Both the position numbers and the translations under genes were made by a program. Below the pieces are notes generated by a model, which was not told where the DNA came from, searched no databases, and saw only the letters and a program-made list of their open reading frames with translations. Source: Arthrobacter sp. Soil782 (GTDB lineage Bacteria; Actinomycetota; Actinomycetes; Actinomycetales; Micrococcaceae). Taken from it: 64,000 bases of DNA. Numbering within the stretch: position 1 is the stretch's first letter; each line of letters starts with the position of its first letter. Positions 1 to 8,685 of this stretch are shown here, in pieces. The stretch lies in the NCBI RefSeq assembly GCF_001428435.1, contig NZ_LMSO01000001.1:1034653-1098652 (forward strand). The letters are read 5' to 3'.

Positions 1-1
1 G

Positions 2-1237
2 GCGGCTGACCTCCTGGACCTCGTGATCCAGCAGGATGCCCCCTATATCGAACCGTTCTTCACAGACACCCTCGGTTCGGAGATCTTCGGTGTTGCCCGT
101 TCCACGGAGCCGGAAACCCACGAGGACGACGACGACTATCACCACGAGCCGGAACGGCGCCCGGCACGCCTCCCGAAGGCGCGGATGCCCCGTTTCGGCC
201 GCGGGTCTGCGGCCGGCGCCGCCGGCGGAGCTGCTGCGGGTGCTGCCGCCGCGTCCGGACAGGCAGATCCAGGCACTGCACCGCAGGACATCTCGGCATC
301 CCGCCCCGCCGGAGGCAATGCGAGTGTTCCACCGCCACCGAGCGCCCCTCCCCGGGCTATCCCGGCTGACGAGCGGAACGAGCGGGCGAAAGTCACGGCC
401 TGGTCCGAAGATGATTACGACCGCCCGGAAGACCGATCATCATCCCAGCGGCCGGCATCGCGTTTCCCCGCCGCTGCTGCTGCGGGCGGAGCTACCGCTG
501 CCGGTAGCCAGTATGACGACGACGGCCCGTACGAGGATTACGACGAGGATGAAGATCGCGAGAACAACCCCCGCTTCACGCGCTTGCTCGTGGGTATCGT
601 CCTCGCTCTTGTGATTGTGGGTGCGGTCGTCCTCGCTGTCACCCAATTGCGGCCCATCTTCGATCCGCCTGTCGCCAACGAAAGCGCAACGACGGAGAGT
701 ACCGTCGAAGCCACGGACAGCGCGGCTCCCTCTCCGTCCGCCTCAGGCTCCGCAACACCGACACCCGAGCTGATACCCCCGGTCGCCACAAGCGTCACTC
801 GCCTGGTGCCGGATAATCCCGAGCTCAACTCCCAGACCGACGGTGACCTCGGGGCAATCATCGACGATAACCCTGCAAGCTTCTGGGGCAGCCTCGTCTA
901 CGCAAACGAAACCTTCGGCGGGCTCGCTCAGAACCTAGCGCTCGTGGTTGAACTGGAAGAGCCATCCAGCATCTCAGAAATTCAGATTGAACAACTGAAC
1001 AGCTCGGGCGGCAGCTTCAGTGTATTGCTCAATGATGAGCCGACACTTGAGGGTGCTACCCAGGTGGCGCAGTCGGGCTTCACCGGACCGTCGGTGACGT
1101 TCAATGTGCCGCAGGTCGATGGTGCTCCTGCCACAGCGCAGTATGTGATCGTGAATTTCACTCAGCTCCCCAGGCTTTCCAACGTTCAGGCACAGTACCC
1201 ATGGGGAATGCGTATCGCAGAGATCAACATCTCCTAG
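2..1237 (+). CDS. membrane-anchored protein with discoidin-like C-terminal domain (5' partial)
   Basis: The reading frame is open from base 2, so the gene starts before the window; 411 residues are visible. The order is a short conserved start (LLDLV...PYIEPFFTD), an acidic and Ala/Gly/Pro-rich low-complexity stretch, one transmembrane helix near residues 194-217, a Ser/Thr/Pro linker, and an extracellular beta-rich domain of about 150 residues resembling the F5/8-type (discoidin) domain. In mycobacteria the same place before trxB holds MviN/MurJ, whose tail carries a pseudokinase, one helix and this kind of domain. I infer that this is the separate C-terminal partner of that lipid II flippase system, with any pseudokinase region outside the window. 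Its own catalytic role cannot be seen here. Confidence 0.7.
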   Translation, partial: AADLLDLVIQQDAPYIEPFFTDTLGSEIFGVARSTEPETHEDDDDYHHEPERRPARLPKARMPRFGRGSAAGAAGGAAAGAAAASGQADPGTAPQDISASRPAGGNASVPPPPSAPPRAIPADERNERAKVTAWSEDDYDRPEDRSSSQRPASRFPAAAAAGGATAAGSQYDDDGPYEDYDEDEDRENNPRFTRLLVGIVLALVIVGAVVLAVTQLRPIFDPPVANESATTESTVEATDSAAPSPSASGSATPTPELIPPVATSVTRLVPDNPELNSQTDGDLGAIIDDNPASFWGSLVYANETFGGLAQNLALVVELEEPSSISEIQIEQLNSSGGSFSVLLNDEPTLEGATQVAQSGFTGPSVTFNVPQVDGAPATAQYVIVNFTQLPRLSNVQAQYPWGMRIAEINIS

Positions 1238-1261
1238 CGACTACCCCTCTGCCCGGGACAC

Positions 1262-1287
1262 GGAATAACGGCAGCTGACCTGTCGTT
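1262..1287 (+). promoter_or_regulatory. SigR/SigH-type promoter of trxBA
   Basis: GGAAT at 1262-1266 is followed by exactly 18 bases and then GTT at 1285-1287. This matches the thiol-stress sigma factor consensus (GGAAT-N18-GTT) known for SigR of Streptomyces and SigH of mycobacteria, whose classic target is trxBA. It ends about 67 bases before the trxB start. The same bases hold a short inverted repeat, AATAACG (1264-1270) with CGTTATT (1284-1290). Confidence 0.7.
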
Positions 1288-1354
1288 ATTGCAAATGATC
1301 GCGACTGGACTGAAGGTTCGATCGCTCTCACCGATAGAAAGGTTCATCAAACCC

Positions 1355-2389
1355 GTGAGCACTGAGACAGACAACGGCAGCAATTCGCCAAGCGATATCC
1401 GCGACGTCATCATCGTAGGGTCCGGTCCCGCTGGATACACCGCCGCGGTCTACACAGCAAGGGCCAATCTTTCACCGCTGCTGATCGCCAGCTCGGTGAC
1501 CGCCGGCGGCGAATTGATGAATACGACTGACGTGGAGAATTACCCGGGATTCCCCGAAGGTGTCATGGGCCCTGACCTCATGGAGAACTTCGAGAAGCAG
1601 GCAGCGCGCTTTGGAACTGAGATCCTTTTTGAAGATGTGACGTCGGTAGACCTCTCTGGAGACGTCAAAGCCGTCACCGTCGGCACCGGTGAGACGTTCA
1701 GGGCTCGTGCGGTCATCATCTCCACCGGATCCGCTTACCGTGAACTCGGCCTCGAAGATGAGAAGCGACTTTCCGGTCACGGAGTCAGCTGGTGCGCCAC
1801 CTGTGACGGGTTCTTCTTCAAGGACCAGGACATTGCCGTTATTGGCGGAGGTGACTCGGCTATGGAGGAGGCACTCTTCCTCACCAAGTTCGCCCGTTCG
1901 GTTACGGTGGTCCACAGGCGTGATTCCCTCCGCGCGTCACGAATCATGCAGGACCGCGCACTGGCTCACGAGAAGATCCGCTTCGAGTGGAACGCAGAAG
2001 TGGCAGCTATCCATGGCACGGACAAGGTGACCGGTCTGACGCTCGCGAGCACCGTCGACGATTCCTCCAGGGAACTGGCTGTCACTGGAGTGTTTGTGGC
2101 GATCGGCAACGACCCTCGGATCGACCTGGTCAAAGATCAGCTCAAGCTGACAGGTGAAGGAACCATTGCCGTTCTCGGGCGCACATCCAAGACCTCCTTG
2201 CCCGGTGTGTTTGCAGCCGGGGACGTCATTGACCCGACGTACCGTCAGGCCATCACCGCGTCCGGTTCCGGCTGTGTTGCTGCCATCGATGTCGAGCATT
2301 ACCTCGCCGATCTGGGAGACACTGTGCAGACAGCCGCTGAAGTACCGACACCGGTAGCAGAACAAGTCTCCGAGACCGCTTCCGTATAA
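1355..2389 (+). CDS. trxB: thioredoxin reductase (NADPH, FAD)
   Basis: Reduces thioredoxin with NADPH through FAD in the cytoplasm. The protein begins with an FAD-binding Rossmann motif (VGSGPAGYTAAVYTARA), carries the redox-active CATC pair in SWCATCDGFFF, a second nucleotide-binding motif GGGDSAMEEA, and the C-terminal GVFAAGDV FAD motif. The length of 344 aa is normal for the low-molecular-weight class. I chose GTG at 1355, preceded by AGAAAGG, over the upstream start at 1289, because the extra 22 residues are not family-like. It is followed 21 bases later by trxA, so the two form an operon, probably driven by the SigR-like promoter at 1262. Confidence 0.95.
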   Translation: MSTETDNGSNSPSDIRDVIIVGSGPAGYTAAVYTARANLSPLLIASSVTAGGELMNTTDVENYPGFPEGVMGPDLMENFEKQAARFGTEILFEDVTSVDLSGDVKAVTVGTGETFRARAVIISTGSAYRELGLEDEKRLSGHGVSWCATCDGFFFKDQDIAVIGGGDSAMEEALFLTKFARSVTVVHRRDSLRASRIMQDRALAHEKIRFEWNAEVAAIHGTDKVTGLTLASTVDDSSRELAVTGVFVAIGNDPRIDLVKDQLKLTGEGTIAVLGRTSKTSLPGVFAAGDVIDPTYRQAITASGSGCVAAIDVEHYLADLGDTVQTAAEVPTPVAEQVSETASV

Positions 2390-2410
2390 CCCTCGAGAAG
2401 GAGTAGAGAT

Positions 2411-2734
2411 ATGAGCGACGCAAAGGAAGTAACTGACAGTTCGTTCGAAGCCGACGTACTCAACGCTTCGAAACCCGTAATGGTTGATTTCTGGGCTGAG
2501 TGGTGTGGCCCCTGCCGTAAACTATCGCCAATCCTTGATGACATCGCTTTAGAGCACGCCGACAAGATCGATGTCGTGAAGCTGAATGTTGATGACAACC
2601 CTGCCACGGCTGCAAAGTACGGGATAACGTCAATTCCCGCTGTGTACGTCTTTCGGGACGGGGAAGTAGCGGCTACCTCAATTGGTGCCAAGCCAAAGCA
2701 GGTGTTGGAGCAGGAGTTTGCACAGTTCCTCTAG
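2411..2734 (+). CDS. trxA: thioredoxin
   Basis: Small cytoplasmic disulfide reductase of 107 aa, the substrate of TrxB. It shows the full thioredoxin fold signature FWAEWCGPCRKLSPIL with the active-site Cys-Gly-Pro-Cys near residue 32, and the cis-proline in TSIPAVYVF. A clear ribosome site (GAGAAGGAGT) lies just before the ATG. It is second in the trxB-trxA operon and is followed by a strong hairpin terminator, so transcription probably stops before the parS region. Confidence 0.96.
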   Translation: MSDAKEVTDSSFEADVLNASKPVMVDFWAEWCGPCRKLSPILDDIALEHADKIDVVKLNVDDNPATAAKYGITSIPAVYVFRDGEVAATSIGAKPKQVLEQEFAQFL

Positions 2735-2752
2735 GAACGCGTGTCAGAAGAA

Positions 2753-2783
2753 GCCGGGCCGCCCAATCGGTGCCCGGCTTTTT
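2753..2783 (+). terminator. trxBA terminator
   Basis: GCCGGGC (2753-2759) pairs with GCCCGGC (2772-2778) around a 12-base loop and is followed by five T residues, a standard intrinsic terminator 18 bases after trxA. Confidence 0.85.
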
Positions 2784-2845
2784 CGTGCATGAGATTGCGG
2801 TGCCGCCTCCCGATAGTTTCCAGACGCTCGTGTCCACGAGACCGA

Positions 2846-2861
2846 TGTTTCACGTGGAACA
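2846..2861. promoter_or_regulatory. parS site 1
   Basis: TGTTTCACGTGGAACA, one base from a perfect palindrome of the parS consensus TGTTTCACGTGAAACA. Confidence 0.9.
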
Positions 2862-3092
2862 CAATCTGCGTTCGCGCGGCGCTCTAATGGCCGGAGTGAA
2901 GTGGCCGCGGGCCACTACGATTTCGACCAGAGCAACGGCTCACCACGATTCGCATCCCGCCCCCGGTGTGCTGTGGACCGATAACAGACGCTGGCCCGGG
3001 CATGTCCGGCAGGTTCTTTATCTCCTGCTCGTCCGAGACATCGGCCGTAGCTCCGCACCAGGACTGGCTAGTCGCCCGATTCTAGCCAGATA

Positions 3093-3108
3093 TGTTTCAC
3101 GTGGAACG
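3093..3108. promoter_or_regulatory. parS site 2
   Basis: TGTTTCACGTGGAACG, same core variant (GGAAC) as site 1. Confidence 0.88.
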
Positions 3109-3261
3109 GCCGAGCGATCAGGTACTTTCGAGGCGCCCCACCCAGCAGCCCGAAGGAGTCGGTACTCCGGTCGCAGGTGCCCAACTCTGTTCACGCCGGA
3201 CTAAAGTCCGTCCAAGAACACACCTGCCGGCATCACGAGGCATCTCAGATATGAAATCGGC

Positions 3262-3277
3262 GGCTTCACGCGAAACC
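3262..3277. promoter_or_regulatory. degenerate parS-like site
   Basis: GGCTTCACGCGAAACC keeps TTCACG-CGAAAC but differs from the core at two inner positions. It could be a decayed site; binding is uncertain. Confidence 0.4.
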
Positions 3278-3502
3278 TCCGGTCTTCCTGGTGCATGGAG
3301 CCGGATCATCGACAACCAATCGCGACTCAGCCCGCTCGCGAGTCGCTGGCAACTCGATCCCGGGGAGGAATCCGCGGCCAGCCTTCCTCAGGCTTGCTAA
3401 CCCGGCGCTTCGCGCTCATCCGAGCTGCGCGTCCTTCGGAACGGATCCAGGCAGTACCAGGTCTAACTCCCAACAGCGTCACGCTGGCATTCATTCGGTC
3501 GC

Positions 3503-3518
3503 AGTTTCACGTGAAACT
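3503..3518. promoter_or_regulatory. parS site 3
   Basis: Perfect core GTTTCACGTGAAAC at 3504-3517, inside an 18-base perfect palindrome at 3502-3519. Confidence 0.92.
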
Positions 3519-3878
3519 GCGACTCAAACGTACAGTGACCGGGTCATTCCGATTTACAAGTTACAGGTCTTCAAAAGTTAGACGGCCATTACGGGTCGCG
3601 GCCGCCGTGGTGACGATTGAGATCAACGAGCGCGAACGTGCACGAACACACCCGCTTAAGCCTCCAGCAACGTTGTCATCGGCGGTACTTCTGAAGCACC
3701 TGCAGAAACTCATACGCAGACACTCATACCAATCGGGCTGCGGTTCTCTTTCCCGGAAGCGAGTGAGTAAGGCGGAAAAACGTTTGGCGCGGAATCTGGG
3801 CACAGGGCAACGCGCGACATGGGCACAGTTGGACCTAAATAGCGCATCGTCACATTGCATCCGGGCAGTAGTATCGTA

Positions 3879-3894
3879 CGTTTCACGTGAAACG
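3879..3894. promoter_or_regulatory. parS site 4
   Basis: CGTTTCACGTGAAACG, a perfect 16-base palindrome. Confidence 0.93.
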
Positions 3895-4112
3895 ACTTGC
3901 TCCGACATCATAGAGCTGAAAGCAGCACCGGGGTAGAGCTCATCAACGGAAGCATGCACCAGTACGGACGCTGGACAATTCAATCAGTCGAGCCAACCGG
4001 CGACTCGCTAATGACGTCGGCCGAGTAGTGCCAGGCCCGTCGCCCGCCGTCGCCCTCGGGCCGCCCGCGCATCGCAACGGTCGGTTACCGAGATCGCATT
4101 CCGGTGTACCGG

Positions 4113-4128
4113 TGTTTCACGTGAAACC
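4113..4128. promoter_or_regulatory. parS site 5
   Basis: TGTTTCACGTGAAACC, perfect 14-base core at 4114-4127. Confidence 0.92.
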
Positions 4129-4615
4129 GTCCATTCCTTCGGACTCCCGCACGACCCACTTCCCACAAGGTAGAGGGTCGCCACGAGTGCTCGGATGCTC
4201 GGGTGACACCTTCTTCCGCCGTCGTATCCGGTGCCATCAGCACCGCAGCCGTCAACTGGGCCATCGTGCAAGGGTGCGAACGGTACGATCAGCAACCGGG
4301 TGAGTTCGGTAGACAGGCCGGCCTCTGTGCCAAACCCCGGTTCTACCTTAAGACCAAGTTTGACCAACTCAGGGATCATTCAAACCGAACGCGACCTAAC
4401 CCAGGTAGCGATTGCATTTAGCGCGCCCATGGGGGTCGTGTGGTCTCAGCGTGATTCGCCGCTGTATGCGGCGATGTCTTGGACGGACGGTCCGAATGCA
4501 ACGTGGAGTGATCAACCCCTGATTACACATTCAGCGCAGTTGGAACCGCAGATCCGGTCCGAGCGGACTTCGCCACTGCAATCGACCCGTCCTCGGCAGC
4601 ACCAGTCTGACCAAG

Positions 4616-4661
4616 AAAAGGCGCCGTTTCACGTGAAACTTCCACGTAAACGGCGCCTTTT
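4616..4661 (-). terminator. parB terminator containing parS
   Basis: AAAAGGCGCCGTTT (4616-4629) and AAACGGCGCCTTTT (4648-4661) form a perfect 14-bp stem around an 18-base loop. T tracts on both sides make it bidirectional. It lies 27 bases beyond the parB stop. Confidence 0.85.
4625..4640. promoter_or_regulatory. parS site 6, embedded in the parB terminator
   Basis: Perfect core GTTTCACGTGAAAC at 4626-4639. Its left four bases are part of the stem of the terminator hairpin and the rest sits in the loop. Confidence 0.92.
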
Positions 4662-4687
4662 TGTAACCTATCGGCCGTTCCTTCCCA

Positions 4688-6154
4688 CTACGGAGTCGGT
4701 GCGAGTACCCCCATGATTCGGTTTAGGTCGTCAACACTCGCGAACTCAATACTCACCCGTCCCTTTTTTGCGCCCAGTGTGATCTTGACACTGGTGTCCA
4801 ACCGATCGGACAGAGAGGTAGCAAGGTAATCGAGGCGCTCATGTCGCGCGCCAACTCGCGGACTACTTGGCTTCGATGGCCGGCGCAGACCGTCACTCAT
4901 GGCAACGATCTCTTCTGTGGACCGGACGGATAGACCCTCAGCGACGATCCGCTGTGCCAACTTCTCCATCTCAGCTGGATCGGACAGTCCGAGAAGGGCC
5001 CTCGCGTGCCCAGCACTGAGCACGCCAGCCGCGAGGCGGCGCTGCACGAGCGGTGGCAGTTTCATCAGACGCAATGTGTTCGAGATCTGCGGTCGGGAGC
5101 GCCCGATGCGCACTGCCAGCTCCTCTTGAGAACAACCGAAATCCTCGAGGAGCTGCTGGTACGCAGCAGCTTCCTCAAGTGGGTTGAGTTGACTACGGTG
5201 CAGGTTTTCCAGAAGGGCATCCCGGAGAAGATCATCATCCGTGGTGTCGCGAATGATTGCTGGAACGGTTTCAAGGCCGGCCTCTTTTGATGCTCGCCAG
5301 CGACGCTCGCCCATCACTAGCTCGTAGCCCTGTTCTCCACCCTCAGGGGAGACACGAACCACTACCGGCTGCAGCACACCAATTTCACGGACAGAGTGCA
5401 CCAGCTCAGCCATCTCGTCTTCATCGAAGACGTTACGGGGCTGCTTCCGGTTAGGGTGGATGGAGTCGATCGGGAGTTCGGCGAAACGGGCTCCCGGCAC
5501 CTCGCGAAGCGTTTCACGTGAAACGTCATCGGGTGAAACGTCATCAGCGGTATCGGTTCCGGCGTCGACGATACCTGTCGTATCCTTCCCTGGCTCGGCT
5601 TCAGAGCCCGGCAACGCCCCTTCAATTCGGGACACAGGGGAAGGTTCCTTCGCAGCCGAGTGATCCAACTCAGCTACCTCAGATGCCGCCAGGGTGGTCG
5701 CATCGCCAGGGCTTGTCTGCAAACCCGCTGCATCCGGAGCAGGCACCGCCGTGATGCCGCTATGGTCTGTCTTTTGATCATCAATCGCCAGATCAACCGG
5801 TGTGGCAACAGTGCCTTGACCAGTGGGTTCCGCCTTGGCTTTTACTGCCCTGTTCGGCGGTTGCTTCTTGAGCCCTGGCTGGTTACGTCCGGTCTGTCGC
5901 TTCGAGGGCGCGGTCAGCGCCTCCTTGTTAATCGACGATCGCGTAGACGACTTCGACGGCTCATCCCGCTCTCCGCCATCACTTGAGCGATCACCGGCGC
6001 CATTAGATGCTCCGGTGGGGAAGAAGAGGTCAACTGGACGCCCACGCTCAGTGACCCTCGTGCTAGTACTGCCTGCGTTTCCATCCTGTTGTTCTGCGCT
6101 GCTCGGTATGAGCGCGCCAAGTCCTCGACCTAGACCCCTACGCTTCTCAGGCAT
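4688..6154 (-). CDS. parB: chromosome partitioning protein ParB
   Basis: Centromere-binding CTPase that loads at parS, slides along DNA and recruits SMC. The start [17 protein letters not shown] is the typical ParB N-terminal ParA-contact patch. Then comes an unusually long disordered stretch to about residue 215, rich in Ser, Asp, Pro and Lys. The conserved ParB/Spo0J core ([12 protein letters not shown], then MGERRWRAS for nucleotide binding) and the helix-turn-helix ([19 protein letters not shown]) follow, ending with a dimerisation domain. At 488 aa it is clearly longer than the usual 320-380. The ATG at 6154 has a GAGAGGA ribosome site. The gene itself contains a parS site at 5510-5525. 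It lies 93 bases downstream of parA on the same strand. Confidence 0.95.
   Translation of the reverse strand: MPEKRRGLGRGLGALIPSSAEQQDGNAGSTSTRVTERGRPVDLFFPTGASNGAGDRSSDGGERDEPSKSSTRSSINKEALTAPSKRQTGRNQPGLKKQPPNRAVKAKAEPTGQGTVATPVDLAIDDQKTDHSGITAVPAPDAAGLQTSPGDATTLAASEVAELDHSAAKEPSPVSRIEGALPGSEAEPGKDTTGIVDAGTDTADDVSPDDVSRETLREVPGARFAELPIDSIHPNRKQPRNVFDEDEMAELVHSVREIGVLQPVVVRVSPEGGEQGYELVMGERRWRASKEAGLETVPAIIRDTTDDDLLRDALLENLHRSQLNPLEEAAAYQQLLEDFGCSQEELAVRIGRSRPQISNTLRLMKLPPLVQRRLAAGVLSAGHARALLGLSDPAEMEKLAQRIVAEGLSVRSTEEIVAMSDGLRRPSKPSSPRVGARHERLDYLATSLSDRLDTSVKITLGAKKGRVSIEFASVDDLNRIMGVLAPTP
5510..5525. promoter_or_regulatory. parS site 7 (inside parB)
   Basis: CGTTTCACGTGAAACG, a perfect 16-base palindrome. 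On the minus strand it encodes part of VSRETL in the linker before the ParB core, a position free of structural constraint. Confidence 0.92.
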
Positions 6155-6247
6155 GAAACGGTTCCTCTCAAAGGAGAGCAGACAAACTGCAGCGATTGAT
6201 AACGCGTTCAGTCTACTGTGGGGGATGCGCTATACAGCGCAGGCGCT

Positions 6248-7378
6248 CTAGGAGCGTTCCGCTATTTCAGCAGCCGCTTCTAAATAGGACAGTGCACCAC
6301 TCGATGATGGGTCGTAGGTAAGTACTGTCTGCTGGTAGCTGGGAGCCTCTGATATCCGCACTGAGCGGGGAACAACCGCATTTAAGACCTGGTGGGGGAA
6401 GTGCTCGCGAACCTCGGCAGCCACCTGCGCGGCCAGATTAGTTCGGCCGTCGTACATGGTGAGAAGGATCGTAGACACAACCAGATCAGCATTGAGGTGC
6501 TTCTGGATCATCTCGATGTTCTTCAGAAGCTGGCTCAAACCCTCTAGAGCATAGTACTCGCACTGGATGGGTATAAGGACTTCACGAGCCGCTACAAAAG
6601 CATTGACGGTCAATAGACCGAGACTTGGCGGGCAGTCGATGAAGATAAAATCCAAACGGTCCTCACCATTCTCCGCACGCTCTTTCGCATACAGATCGAT
6701 GGCACGCCTCAGCCGCTGCTCACGAGCCACCAACGAGACAAGCTCAATCTCAGCGCCGGCCAAGTGAATTGTCGCGGGCGCGCAGATCAGGTTTGGAACA
6801 TCTGGGCACGGTGCCACCACACTCGACAATGGAAGGTCATCGATCAGGACATCGTAAATGCTGTCCACTTCGGCATGATGCTCAATGCCCAGAGCGGTAG
6901 AGGCGTTTCCTTGCGGATCGATATCGATAACAAGAACGTTCAAGCCGGAGGAGGCGAGACCTGCCGCGAGATTCACTGTTGTGGTCGTCTTGCCGACGCC
7001 GCCCTTTTGATTGCTGACGGTAAGCACACGCGTCCCGGCCGGCCGAGGCAACGAGCGCCCCAGTAGCTTCTCGCGTCGCCGGTTCTCCGACGCAAGCTCA
7101 CGCGCCAAAGGGGTGCTGTCGTCGAGGACATCCATGACGTTCCTGGTACTTCCATTAGATTTCACGCTGGTGGCCTGACTTGAATCGCTTGCCCCGCCCG
7201 TGAGGCCCGTTTCACGTGAAACGATGCCGGTGTTTGTCGGGTTCGAAAACACTTCGGGTTGAATATCGGCGATAGTGATTGCCAAGGACGAACCCATCAT
7301 CGACGTAGGCTGCTCGCGTCGCATGGCAGAATCTTTCGTCACAAGCGTTTTGCTCACTTTCCGGTCCGGGTGTTCCAC
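6248..7378 (-). CDS. parA: chromosome partitioning ATPase ParA
   Basis: Deviant-Walker ATPase that binds the nucleoid and pulls ParB-parS complexes toward the pole. The ATPase begins near residue 117 with VLTVSNQKGGVGKTTTTVNLA (Walker A with the signature lysine), followed by IDIDPQGNAST and the DFIFIDCPPSLG motif. About 115 residues precede it; they are low in conserved features and contain a parS site in their coding DNA. The full length of 376 aa is above the usual 260-330, so a later start is possible. The GTG at 7378 has only a weak ribosome site. It lies between rsmG and parB on the same strand, in the standard order. Confidence 0.93.
   Translation of the reverse strand: MEHPDRKVSKTLVTKDSAMRREQPTSMMGSSLAITIADIQPEVFSNPTNTGIVSRETGLTGGASDSSQATSVKSNGSTRNVMDVLDDSTPLARELASENRRREKLLGRSLPRPAGTRVLTVSNQKGGVGKTTTTVNLAAGLASSGLNVLVIDIDPQGNASTALGIEHHAEVDSIYDVLIDDLPLSSVVAPCPDVPNLICAPATIHLAGAEIELVSLVAREQRLRRAIDLYAKERAENGEDRLDFIFIDCPPSLGLLTVNAFVAAREVLIPIQCEYYALEGLSQLLKNIEMIQKHLNADLVVSTILLTMYDGRTNLAAQVAAEVREHFPHQVLNAVVPRSVRISEAPSYQQTVLTYDPSSSGALSYLEAAAEIAERS
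7208..7223. promoter_or_regulatory. parS site 8 (inside parA)
   Basis: CGTTTCACGTGAAACG, a perfect 16-base palindrome in the N-terminal extension of parA, encoding VSRET. It is the parS site nearest oriC in this window. Confidence 0.92.
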
Positions 7379-7454
7379 TCTAGGTTATCGGGTGTAGGCC
7401 CCATACCCCGGCAAGCAATCCCTTGTGTGGTGGAACTTCCCTCTAGAGACGAGG

Positions 7455-8093
7455 TCAGCGTTCGACGACGATACGGACTACCGTTGTCGGTTCGTCAAGG
7501 AGATCGCCACCCACTGTTTCAACGCGCGTCGACTTTCCACCCAAACGGCGGATGATCTTCGCCGCCTTCTCTACTTCTTCACCCGCGCTTCGCCCCTTGA
7601 TGGCAAGGACCTCTCCCGGACCCTTGAGGAGTGGCATGGTGAGCGAGGCGAGCCCGGACAGCGCGGACACAGCGCGAGCTGTAACAACATCTACGTCCGA
7701 TTTTCCGATAGCTTGCTCAGCGCGACCGCGAAAAATCTCCACGTTCTTCAAGCCCAGATCCTCGGTCACCTCGCGAAGCCAGTTCACTCTTCGTTCGAGG
7801 GGCTCAATCAGGAGAAATGCAGCATCCGGTCTGGCGATGGCAAGAGCCAACCCAGGCAAGCCGGCACCACTACCGACATCAGCAACGCGAGACGCCTCTG
7901 GAATCAGTTCACCGACAACCGCACAGTTAAGGACATGCCTGTCCCACAAGCGCGGCAACTCCCGAGGCCCGAGAAGACCTCGCTCGATCCCTGACGTAGC
8001 CAAGTGGTGTACGAATCGCTCAGCAAGCGGAAGGTCGTCACCGAAGATGGTGCGCGCAGCAACAAGTTCCTTCGTACTGATCTCAATCGTCAA
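7455..8093 (-). CDS. rsmG: 16S rRNA (guanine-527-N7)-methyltransferase
   Basis: Methylates G527 of 16S rRNA with S-adenosylmethionine; its loss is a known route to low-level streptomycin resistance. The 212-aa protein has the RsmG/GidB layout: an N-terminal helical part with LWDRHVLNCAVV, the SAM-binding loop VADVGSGAGLPGLALAIARPD, then LIEPLERRVNWLREV and the TARAVSAL motif. It is in the conserved block khpB-rsmG-parA-parB, all on the minus strand, with 34 bases to khpB and 76 to parA. Confidence 0.95.
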   Translation of the reverse strand: MTIEISTKELVAARTIFGDDLPLAERFVHHLATSGIERGLLGPRELPRLWDRHVLNCAVVGELIPEASRVADVGSGAGLPGLALAIARPDAAFLLIEPLERRVNWLREVTEDLGLKNVEIFRGRAEQAIGKSDVDVVTARAVSALSGLASLTMPLLKGPGEVLAIKGRSAGEEVEKAAKIIRRLGGKSTRVETVGGDLLDEPTTVVRIVVER

Positions 8094-8127
8094 GGCAATC
8101 CCTCCTTTGGGAAAGACAGACGGGATG

Positions 8128-8685
8128 TCAGGATCCGGCTGACACTACGATGTGGCGCCGTGACCCCTCGCCCTCGGACTCGCTGACCATGCCCAGATCC
8201 GCAACAATGTCATGGATGATTTTGCGTTCGTATGCAGACATCGGCGCGAGAGCTACCTCTGCGCCGCCTTCCTTGACCGTACTTACTGCCTGTTCCGCAA
8301 TCGCGCGGAGCTCCTTGTTACGGGCCTCACGAAATCCGTCAATATCCAGAACAAGACGTGAGCGGTGCTCCGTCGACGTAAGCACCGAGAGCCGTGCCAG
8401 TTCCTGGAGTGCTTCCAGAACCTCCCCATCCCGACCGACAAGAGCTTCAAGTCCCCGTGCTTCATTCTCTTCCGACACGATCGAGATGTAGGTGCGCCCA
8501 TTTCGCACCTCAATGTCGATATCACCGTCTAGATCCGCAATGTCCAGGAGTTCCTCCAGGTAGTCCGCGGCGACGTCGCCTTCGTCTTCCGCTGAGGTCG
8601 CTTCCTTTTGGTCTCCTGCGTCCTGGGCACCGGCGTCCCCAGCAACTGTCTGAAGAGATTCTTCCTGCATGTTGTCAGTGCTCAT
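8128..8685 (-). CDS. khpB: KH/R3H RNA-binding protein Jag (KhpB)
   Basis: Cytoplasmic single-strand nucleic-acid-binding protein linked in Gram-positives to cell elongation and small-RNA control. The 185-aa protein has an acidic N-terminus of about 45 residues, a KH-type domain (LVGRDGEVLEALQELARL) and a C-terminal R3H domain with RRHIVV at the end. The KH loop reads GRDGE rather than GKRG, as is common in the Jag family. Its start overlaps the yidC stop by four bases (ATGA), so the two are translationally coupled. Confidence 0.92.
   Translation of the reverse strand: MSTDNMQEESLQTVAGDAGAQDAGDQKEATSAEDEGDVAADYLEELLDIADLDGDIDIEVRNGRTYISIVSEENEARGLEALVGRDGEVLEALQELARLSVLTSTEHRSRLVLDIDGFREARNKELRAIAEQAVSTVKEGGAEVALAPMSAYERKIIHDIVADLGMVSESEGEGSRRHIVVSAGS

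Larger units (their letters stand above)
2784..4687. other. gene-free centromere region with parS array
   Basis: About 1.9 kb between the trxA terminator and the parB stop with no credible gene. The open frames inside are short, basic, low in recognisable domains and overlap each other on both strands. What it holds is six strong parS copies (2846, 3093, 3504, 3880, 4114, 4626) and one degenerate copy (3262), spaced roughly 170-510 bases apart. ParB of actinobacteria nucleates on such sites and spreads, forming the partition complex that ParA moves to the cell pole and onto which SMC is loaded. In related genomes this interval may hold a small enzyme gene; I see no recognisable remnant of one. 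Confidence 0.85.

Noticed and set aside
2770-4716. Several 90-210 aa open frames on both strands between trxA and parB
   Set aside because: They overlap each other, have no recognisable domain, no good ribosome sites and run across parS sites; GC-rich DNA gives such frames by chance.
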